Positions 56,856 to 64,000 of a stretch of DNA of 64,000 nt are shown piece after piece. Origin of the DNA: CAIRTM01 sp963723235 (GTDB lineage: Bacteria > Desulfobacterota > WTBG01 > CAIYCZ01 > CAIRTM01); contig CAVRPV010000013.1 of the NCBI GenBank assembly GCA_963723235.1, positions 70,987 through 134,986 of the forward strand. The letters run 5' to 3'. The first letter of the stretch is position 1; each line of letters begins with the position of its first letter. The notes beneath the pieces were generated by a model, which was given only the letters and a program-made list of their open reading frames with translations, did no database searches and was not told where the DNA came from. A program made the translations under genes and the position numbers.

Positions 56856-57683
56856 TTACCGGAGATCCAGATCCGCAAACAGGTTCCTGTTCAGGTAATA
56901 GGGGTCCTTCATCCGCTGCTGAAATTTTTCAGCGGTCATCCAGGTAATCTCGGCACCGTTGGTCGTGTTCTTGAGAACTTCCGGCACCAGGAAATCGGCC
57001 ACGGTCTCAGGCGTATCAGCGGAAATATTAAATCCCCTGACCATCTTATCATGGTCTTCTTTGGGCGATGACCTGAGGATTTTGAAAATAAAATCGGTAA
57101 TGAGGGTACCGGGCATGAGTCCCCCGACAATGATGGACGTGTTTTGTGTCGACTCGGCCATGCATTCGGTCAGATAGCGGATGGCGCGCTTGGTGCAGCC
57201 GTATGTTGTAAAGCCTGCCGGTTTGCGCTCATCATGCGAGCCAAAACCGTACAGATTATAAATGGCACCGCCGCCCTGCTTCTGCATACCGTTCATAGCC
57301 ACGCGAATTCCGTACAGGGTGCCCACAATATTGGTGTTGATAATAGCGCTCGTTTCAGCAGGCTCAACCTCCCAAATATCAAGAAACTCGCTGCAGATGC
57401 CCGCATTGCTGATCCAGATATCCACCTTGCCGAATGCGTCCACGGCGGCATTCCACAAACCTTCCACCTCATCATACTTTGTAACATCGCACGCGTATGC
57501 AATCACCCTGTCGCTGCCGTACCGGACTGCAAGTTCTTTGGCAGCAGCTTCAGTTTCCTGCTTTTCAAAACTCGACACGGCAACTGCGCAGCCTTCCGCC
57601 AGAAACACCTTTGCCATCGCCAGGCCAAGACCCTTTGAGCTTCCGGTAATGACAACTGATCTATTCTCCTTTTTCTGTGCCAT
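56856..57683 (-). CDS. Short-chain dehydrogenase/reductase
   Basis: 275 residues: cofactor loop TGSSKGLGLAMA, structural NAG in ISNAGICSEF, catalytic tyrosine and lysine in TTYGCTKRAIR, serine region NLYGFGSHDER. NAD(P)-dependent oxidoreductase of unknown substrate. It follows an unknown gene (64 bases) and AOR (a further 54 bases) on the minus strand, so the three probably form an operon for aldehyde or ketone conversion. Confidence 0.88.
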   Translation of the reverse strand: MAQKKENRSVVITGSSKGLGLAMAKVFLAEGCAVAVSSFEKQETEAAAKELAVRYGSDRVIAYACDVTKYDEVEGLWNAAVDAFGKVDIWISNAGICSEFLDIWEVEPAETSAIINTNIVGTLYGIRVAMNGMQKQGGGAIYNLYGFGSHDERKPAGFTTYGCTKRAIRYLTECMAESTQNTSIIVGGLMPGTLITDFIFKILRSSPKEDHDKMVRGFNISADTPETVADFLVPEVLKNTTNGAEITWMTAEKFQQRMKDPYYLNRNLFADLDLR

Positions 57684-57747
57684 CTCTGTTTCTCCCTGTA
57701 AAAATGTACTGTTCAGAAAATCAAAACATATTGTAATTGCATGTCTA

Positions 57748-58485
57748 TCAGTTTGTCACGCACAGCACGCTGAAAAAGGCCGCCTGCACCTCAACAGGCA
57801 CATTAAGCCCCATGCGCTGAAACTGACCGTATTCAGCTTGTGCATTTTTGATGACCATCTGCTGCTGCACCGGAAGGTAGTCAAAATTCTCATCCGCATC
57901 CGTCTGCTCGCAGTAACCGTGGTACGCCTTCCAGGCAAAGCCGCGCAGCTGCCCGATCACTGCAAGGGCAAGGCCACTCCATGCGCACATGCCACAACGG
58001 CCCCCAGAAGGACGGCAGAGCATCAATCGTGACCGTGCCCCAGGGAAGCTTTGCTTCGTCAGCCTGGCTAGACAGGCTTGCCATAAGCGCCTGCCTGCCG
58101 CTTTCAGTGGCCTGCGGCATGTGGATCGCGGTGCGGGTGCCCAAATCAGCGACCTCACCGGTCTGCATATTTATATTGGTCACGGCCGCATCAAGAAAAA
58201 GAAATGGATACCCTTTTTTACGCAGCGCCATGGTGCCCACCAGACGCACGAATTTGCCGCTCTCCATATTCTGGCTGCTCTTGTAAACCTCAACCAGCCG
58301 CATACCGTCCTCGGTCTTTCGTAGCGGGAGATACTATTGGTTGAATATGTCGACGGGCAATGGCTCTGGACGATAAAGTCAGCGGTTTTTTCCAGGCCCT
58401 CTGCGGGCAGAGGCAGGGTATACTGGCGGTTGAGCCCCTCGGTTGAGGGCTGCACATAATTTTTTACAAACTGTTCATTATCCAT
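57748..58485 (-). CDS. Unknown protein in AOR-SDR operon (two frame slips)
   Basis: Frames join as MDNEQFVKNYVQPSTEGLNR to about SISRY (58485-58320), then DGMRLVEVYKSSQNMESGK to about PLWHVRM (58318-57975), then GLALAVIGQLRGFAWKAYHG to the stop at 57748. Net length is about 245 residues. GAGGAG stands before the ATG. There are hydrophobic stretches (FLFLDAAV, FFSVLCV) but no motif I recognise. Its place between AOR and the SDR suggests a role in the same pathway. Confidence 0.55.
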
Positions 58486-58539
58486 GATGTCTCCTCGTAA
58501 TCTTCCCATATCATAGTGACTTTGCATACCGTTAGGGTT

Positions 58540-60406
58540 TTATCCGAGACATCCGAGCCGCTCCAGCTCATCTGCCTCGGCCTTCAGGCCCAGACGTTCA
58601 AGTGTTTCCCGGGTGGGCCGGCCGGTTGTTTTGTCCCAGCCGCGCACCTCATAATATTCATCAAGCATTGCTTCAAGCTCGGACACCTGTCCGGCAAGCG
58701 GGCCTTCAGTATGCGATTCCCGCAGAAAACGCTCGGGCAGCCGGTCATCGGCGCGGGTAAATCCTTCGCGACAGTTGAATGCCCGCTCCAGATTCCAGAT
58801 GCGCTCACCCGCAAGCTTGAGATACTCTGGGTCGCCAAACTCGTCAATGCCGGTTGCAGCCTGCAGCATGGCCGCTAAACCGGGCAGATCAATCAGCTTA
58901 AACTGCATGGGGAAAATGCAGACGATGCCGGTTTCAAAGGCAGCCACATTGTCCTGATTCATCATGCACATCGCGCCCTTGCCGGCAAACGCAAACCGGT
59001 CATTCGGGCCTGTGCCCATAAGCTCCTGCGGGCACTGGCCCACGCAGTGGCTCGCGCCCAGCGGCAGCGGTGGCATAGTTCAGGCCAAGGCCTTTGAGCC
59101 CCCGCGGATCATAGCCCGCAAGCTCAAGGCCTTTCACCTGCATGGCATAGGCCTCGGCGCCTTTGCCGATTTTTTGCGCTGCCATGCGCGATCCTTCGGC
59201 AAGCAGATCGCCCGCGCCTTCCCGGAGCACCATCTTTTTCAGCAGCGCCATGATGGCTGCCTGATTGCCCCAGGTAAGCTCGATGCCGTCAAGGTCATTT
59301 TTGGTGAGAATGCCTTTTTCATAGCATTCCATGGCAAATCCGATGGTGGCGCCGGCGGTCATGGTGTCAACGCCATAGTCATCGCACAGGCGATTGGCTT
59401 CAAGCACCAGGGCCGGGTCGCTGTTGCCGATTTCCCCGCCGAATGAATACAGGGTTTCATATTCCGGCCCTTCGCAGGGCTCGCCGCTGAACGGGCCCGG
59501 CGGCACTTTATAGATACTGCCGCAGTGTATGGGGCAGCTCTTGCAGTAGGCATCGCGCTGAAAAAGCTCGTCAAACTTTGCCGCGGTCAGATTGCCGTTC
59601 ACCTCGGGCATGACGCCGCGCTGAAAATTGCGCACCGGATAAATGCCCAGCTCATGGCAGAACCCGACCGCTGCGGCTGTTCCCAAATGGCGGAATCCCT
59701 GCAGCCGCGGGATCGGTTTTCACCCGCTCCATCTGCTTTTTGACCATGCCCATGAGCGCTGTCGCGGTCGGCAAGCTCAGGGTGCTTCGTGCCGCGCACG
59801 GCAACGGCCTTGAGGTTTTTCGAGCCCATCACCGCGCCCACGCCGCCCCGGCTTGCCGTGCGGCGCTCATCAACAATGGCTGAAAACCGCACCAGCTTTT
59901 CGCCGGCCGGGCCGATAACCGCTGCCTTGATGCGGTTGTCGCCAAGCTCTGCCCGGATGGCAGCTGCCGTCTCCTGCGTAAGCTTGCCGGAGAGATTCGC
60001 GGCATCACGGATCTCAACCCGGTCATCATCGATCCAGATATAGACGGGCGCTGCAGCTCGGCCCTCGACGATCAGAACATCATACCCGGCTGACTTTCAC
60101 CTCTGCCCCGAAAGGGCCGCCGGCGCAGGAGCGGAAATAGCCGCCCGTGAGGGGCGATTTGGTCGTCACGATCCAGCGGCTGCATGACTGGGCGCCCGTG
60201 CCGGCAAGGGGGCCGCACTGAAAAATAAGCTTATTGTCCGGAGACAGGGGATCAATGCCGGGGTTCAGCTCATCAAAGAGAATTTTTGCGCCAAAGCCCC
60301 TGCCGCCGATAAACTGCCGCTTCAGTTCATCGGGCAATTCTTCTCGGGAGACAGCACCGCTTGACAGGTTCACCCGCAAAATTTTTCCCATATATCCTGT
60401 TGTCAT
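58540..60406 (-). CDS. Aldehyde:ferredoxin oxidoreductase, tungstopterin type (about four frame slips)
   Basis: AOR oxidises aldehydes to acids with ferredoxin and a tungsten bis-pterin cofactor. Start MTTGYMGKILRVNLSSG; cofactor-binding segments RQFIGGRGFGAKILFDEL and SRWIVTTKSPLTGGYFR then SCAGGPFGAE; ferredoxin-type cysteines CKSCPIHC; further on EGPEYETLYSFGGEIGNSD and YDPRGLKGLGLNYATAA. The frame slips near 60085, 59790, 59690 and 59065. Joined length of about 620 residues is normal for AOR. It is the first gene of a likely operon with an unknown gene and an SDR. Confidence 0.88.
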
Positions 60407-60879
60407 AGTTGCACCCTGAATGGATTATATTAAAACCACATTATATAACAATCTATTGTAACTCGCAGCGCAGCCAAAATGCAAAAATCTTTTAAATCTT
60501 GACCAGACAGACTGCGTATGTACATTGCATGTGGCCTGTCCGCCACGCAACTATTATAATATATTTCTTTGCCAAATGTTCAAGAGCAACACATGTGATT
60601 ACGAATAGTATTTCTGGTTTTCGTACATTGAACGTTACCGTGCTGCGGGCACATGAGGCCCCCCGCTAAATAGAGCACTGGAATACGTCTTCACCTGATT
60701 GAACCCAGAATCCCGTGTATTAATTTCTTTGCTGGTAACGCACAAGATGTCCTTATTATATGGTCAAAAAATAAAATTAAATTTTTGTAATGCACAACCG
60801 ATAAGTACAAGCTAATAGCAAGGAGAAGAAATAAACAAAATTTTTCACAAAAGCGTTTAAAAATATTGAAAGGGAAACA
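60407..60879. other. AT-rich intergenic region without a gene
   Basis: 473 bases between the divergent AOR and PagL-like genes. It is clearly richer in A and T than its surroundings, with no open frame or strong hairpin. It should hold both promoters, but I cannot single out a convincing -35/-10 pair. Confidence 0.6.
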
Positions 60880-61549
60880 ATGAACAAATGTAGCATTATT
60901 GCAGTTGCATTGGTTGCTCTTCTACTGACTGGAGCAACAGCCCAGGCCGCCGACTCCTGGAAAATTGATACAATCGGTGTCGATTATACCTGGGGTCAAG
61001 ATTCGTGGCTGCCCGACACATTACAGGGCGACCACAGTGACAATGTCGTAAGAGCGCATATCACTGCGGGCTGAAAGTGATTCGCTGATGCCGTATTTGC
61101 TCAACGACAGCTGGAACGAATGGACCCTTGGCGGCGAACTGCAGTATTCCGAAAACAAGGCCAATGAGGAGCCTGACAGCGGCCCCGAACCCCGTGACTA
61201 TGATCAGGATACAGGATTTCATGACATCGGTTTCAATCTTTTCGCTAAAAGAAATTTATTCGACAAAATGTTTTATGTCGGAGCTCTGGGTGGGCTGGCC
61301 TATGTAGACGAATTCCCTGAATTTGAAAATCGCCCCAAATGGAGTAAAGAAAACCAACGCTCAGATATCGGCAGGTCACACTGCCTGTACACTGTCGGGG
61401 CCCTGGCTGGAAAGGACTGGCAGCTGTTCAAGTCCGCATGGGCGCTGCGCACCGAAGGCAGGTTCGTCCATACCGCGGATCCATTCCACTGGTCCTACGA
61501 CGGCAAATACTTTGCCGAATATGTCGTGGGCTTAACCTACAGCTACTAA
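60880..61549 (+). CDS. PagL-like acyloxyacyl hydrolase / outer-membrane barrel (frameshift near 61055)
   Basis: Signal peptide MNKCSIIAVALVALLLTGAT, mature start near AADSWKI. The frame slips near 61055, and RISLRAESDSLMPYLL, WNEWTLGGELQYSEN, FVGALGGLAYVDE-like strands and the C-terminus HTADPFHWSYDGKYFAEYVV follow. The His-x-Ser in HWS near the end matches the catalytic pair of PagL lipid A 3-O-deacylases. Joined length is about 222 residues. If correct, it trims lipid A in the outer membrane. GAAAGGGA stands before the ATG, and a terminator follows. Confidence 0.6.
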
Positions 61550-61572
61550 ACCGGCCCTCCTTACACAATCAA

Positions 61573-61605
61573 AAAGCCCGATTCCTTGCGGAATCGGGCT
61601 TTAAA
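61573..61605. terminator. Terminator after the PagL-like gene, also facing the tRNA genes
   Basis: AAAGCCCGATTCC / GGAATCGGGCTTT with a TTGC loop, T and A runs on both sides. It ends three bases from the tRNA-Asn 3' end, so it can stop transcription from both directions. Confidence 0.85.
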
Positions 61606-61607
61606 TT

Positions 61608-61683
<76 letters not shown>

Positions 61684-61708
61684 ACAAATGTATTTCACTT
61701 TTATTCTT

Positions 61709-61789
61709 TGGCTCCCCAGTGCGGACTCGAACCACGGTCCCGATGGTTAATCCGCCACGGCTGGACTCTACCGACTGAGCTACTGGGGA
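61709..61789 (-). pseudogene. tRNA-Asn-like copy with abnormal anticodon arm
   Basis: 81 nt. Acceptor stem, D arm and most of the T arm are the same as in the tRNA-Asn 25 bases downstream, and CCA is encoded. The anticodon region is five bases longer: GTCC AGCC GTGG CGGATTAA CCAT C GGGAC, where GTCC/GGAC and GTGG/CCAT can pair. The loop has eight bases, lacks a normal U33 and has no GTT. It should not decode as Asn. It could be a decaying duplicate, a sequence error, or a tRNA-like RNA with another role. Confidence 0.6.
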
Positions 61790-61824
61790 TCAATGTTTAA
61801 CGCTCAGCGTTTTAAAGAAGAACG

Positions 61825-61852
61825 ATTATAGGTTATTCTTCTTCTCTGTCAA
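61825..61852 (-). promoter_or_regulatory. Consensus promoter of the tRNA pair
   Basis: TTGACA (61852-61847), 16 bases, TATAAT (61830-61825) on the minus strand: a perfect match to the sigma-70 consensus, about 35 bases before the first tRNA-like copy. Confidence 0.8.
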
Positions 61853-61889
61853 TCTTTTTTTCCTGCACTGCACTATGCTGCAGTCACCC

Positions 61890-63988
61890 TTACAGCTTAA
61901 ACAGCATATCAGCATAGGTCGGAACCGGCCACAGGGAGCGCGGCACCAGCATCTCGAGCGCGTCGATATCGGCACGCAGCTCTTTCATGGCCACCATCAC
62001 CTCATCGCGGTAAAACACGGCCTGCTTGCGCAGGGCGCTGATGGTCCGGGCTTTTTTAGCCGCCTGGTCAAGACGGTCGGTCTTGTCATAGGCCGACTCA
62101 AGCAGCGCGGTCGCCTTGTCCAGCAGCGCTTTTTGCACCGCGGCCGAGGCGCCTGCATCCTGCACCACGCACACCGAGGAGGCAAGGTCGCTTATACAGC
62201 TGACAACCGCCGGGATATACAGGGTGCGCACCATGTCAAGCGCAGCCAGAGCCTCGATATTGATCTGCTTGCAGTACTGCTCAACATAGATCTCATGGCG
62301 GGAGCGCACTTCCCTGGGAGCAAGAACCTTGTAGGCGCTGAACAGCTTGATCGTTTGCGGACTCGCGATCGCCTCCAGGGCGTCTGCGGTTGAGGTGATA
62401 TTGGGCAGCCCGCGTTTTGCGGCTTCCCGAACCCAGTCCTGCGAGTAATTGTTGCCGTTGAAAATAATGCGCCCGTGTTTGTGCATGGCATCGCGCACGA
62501 TCGCGGTTGCTTCCTTGTGGATATCTCTGGCTTTTTCAAGCCGGGTGGCGATTTCATCCAGGGCCTCGGCCGCAATCGTGTTCAAAACGACATTGGGACC
62601 TGATACGGAGGCCGATGATGCGACCATGCGGAACTCGAACTTGTTGCCCGTGAAGGCAAACGGCGAGGTGCGGTTGCGGTCGGAATTGTCGCGGGGCAGA
62701 GGAGGAAGGGTATCAACCCCGACGCGCACAAAGGAAGAGAGCCGCGCCTTTGCGTTTCCTGCCGCTCGCCACCGACTCCAGCACCTCGGTCAGCTCGTTT
62801 CCCATGAAAATCGAAACAATTGCAGGAGGTGCCTCGTTGGCCCCCAGCCGGTGGTCATTGCCGGAACAGGCCGCGGTTGCACGCAGCAGTTCAGCATGGC
62901 GGTCAACCGCGGTGATCAGCGCCGAGAGAAACATCAAAAACTGCTCATTGTCATGCGGCGTGCTGCCGGGTTCCAGCAGGTTCTGGCCGTCATCGGTTGA
63001 CAGCGACCAGTTGTTGTGCTTACCCGATCCGTTCACTCCCGCATAGGGTTTTTCATGCAGCAGGCATGCAAGCCCGTGCCGCAGCGCCACCTTCTGCATG
63101 GTTTCCATAACCAGCTGGTTATGGTCGGCGGCGATGTTGGTGGTGGCGAAAATAGGCGCCATTTCAAACTGCGACGGCGCCACTTCGTTGTGCTTGGTTT
63201 TCGAGGTAATGCCCATCTTCCACAACTCGATGTCGAGGCTTTTCATGAACTCGGAAACGCGGTCCTTGATCGGGCCGAAATAGTGGTCCTCCATCTCCTG
63301 ACCCTTGGGGGCCGGAGCGCCGAAAAGGGTGCGGCCGGTGCAGATCAGGTCAAGCCTCTCGGCATAGAGCTTTTTATCCACCAGGAAGTATTCCTGCTCA
63401 GGGCCGACCGTGGCTTGCACTCGCTTGGCGGTGCTGTTGCCCAGCGCCCTCAAAACGCGCATGGCCTGCTTGGAAACCACGTCCATGGAGCGCAGCAGCG
63501 GTGTCTTTTTATCAAGCGCCTCGCCGTTGTAGGAACAGAATGCGGTCGGGATGCACAGGGTTACGTTGCCGGCACCGTCTTCCTTCAGAAAATGCAGGGG
63601 AGGTGCAGTCCCAGGCCGTATAGCCGCGGGCCTCAAAGGTCGCGCGCAGGCCGCCGCTGGGAAAGCTCGAGGCGTCCGGCTCGCCCTGGATGAGCTGTTT
63701 GCCGGAAAACTCCATCACCACACCGCCGCTCATAGTGGGCGAAATGAAGGAGTCGTGCTTCTCAGCCGTAGAGCCGGTCAGCGGCTGAAACCAGTGACTG
63801 TAATGGGTGGCCCCTTTTTCAATGGCCCAGTCCTTCATGGCATTGGCCACAACGTCGGCAACCTCGGGCGCAAGCGGCAAACCGCCCACCAGGGTCTTTT
63901 TAAACGCCTTATACGTATCCTTGGGCAGCCGGTTCTGCATGACATCTTCATTGAAAACGTTTGATCCGAAAATTTTTGTTACGTCCAT
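61890..63988 (-). CDS. glnN: Glutamine synthetase type III (two frame slips)
   Basis: About 699 codons, the size of GSIII. It makes glutamine from glutamate, ammonia and ATP. N-terminal frame: MDVTKIFGSNVFNEDVMQ, WFQPLTGSTAEKHDSFI, EFSGKQLIQGEPDASSFPSG. After a slip near 63600: VGPEQEYFLVD (metal site), EVAPSQFEMAPIF, KPYAGVNGSGKHNNWSL, and DHRLGANEAPPAI. After a slip near 62740: DNSDRNRTSPFAFTGNKFEF with RMV, then the helical GSIII tail ending VPTYADMLFKL. TGGAGG stands six bases before the ATG, at the window edge. No other glutamine synthetase is visible here. Confidence 0.93.
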
Positions 63989-64000
63989 GATATGCCTCCA

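Overview
The window reads as ordinary chromosome from a Gram-negative anaerobe. It has lpxA and lnt for the outer membrane, predicted outer-membrane barrels, a seven-haem cytochrome, an aldehyde:ferredoxin oxidoreductase (AOR), a complex I-like/Mrp-like membrane module, LarB, DUF362, type III glutamine synthetase and many two-component proteins. This mix, together with one recurring intergenic repeat, suggests a deltaproteobacterial (Desulfobacterota-type) genome. That placement is inference; there is no rRNA in the window.

Layout: 1-3.4 kb, a tightly overlapping minus-strand operon for membrane subunits of a complex I/Mrp-like ion pump, cut by the left edge. 3.6-7.0 kb, a hybrid histidine kinase and a CheY-like regulator. 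7.2-17.8 kb, lpxA and lnt (divergent), a redoxin-multihaem cytochrome fusion, an HPt-like protein facing a receiver-ATPase protein, miaA, a secreted protein, coaBC and a family 4 uracil-DNA glycosylase. 18-24.5 kb, an outer-membrane protein, then a small protein, a MoxR-type ATPase, an unknown protein and a VWA protein, then arfB. 24.5-30.2 kb, housekeeping genes (HesB-like, thioesterase, serC, RRM protein, rpsU, PPIase lipoprotein, HIT-like phosphorylase). 30.2-35.4 kb, an AT-richer accessory stretch: 1.3 kb without a recognisable gene, a possible integron attC-like site, an odd QueC homologue with YqaE and a tiny lipoprotein, csp, mscL, an S4 protein, a DUF188 protein and a DUF1003 protein. 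35.6-43.4 kb, an SPFH/zinc-ribbon pair and minus-strand lon-thiL and larB-hydrolase. 43.6-45.2 kb, DUF362 and fxsA. 45.4-55.9 kb, a chemosensory-type cluster: two response regulators, a DUF4388 protein, a CheW with a 42-bp tandem repeat, an MCP, a multi-HPt CheA, a hemerythrin and two PilZ-like proteins. 56-64 kb, a surface-repeat protein, SDR-unknown-AOR, a PagL-like protein, tRNA-Asn plus a deviant tRNA-like copy, and type III glutamine synthetase.

About eighteen genes, including essential ones (lpxA, lon, thiL, serC, the only glutamine synthetase seen), are split by single reading-frame slips although both halves are well conserved. This pattern points to indel errors in the sequence rather than real gene loss. 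I give such genes as one feature spanning all frames and state where the slip lies.

No CRISPR array, prophage, transposase, rRNA or replication origin was recognised. The most distinctive items are the redoxin-heptahaem cytochrome fusion, the 12-unit in-frame repeat in CheW, the QueC-like protein with an altered PP-loop and a possible attC upstream, the inverted-repeat element family, and the aberrant second tRNA copy.
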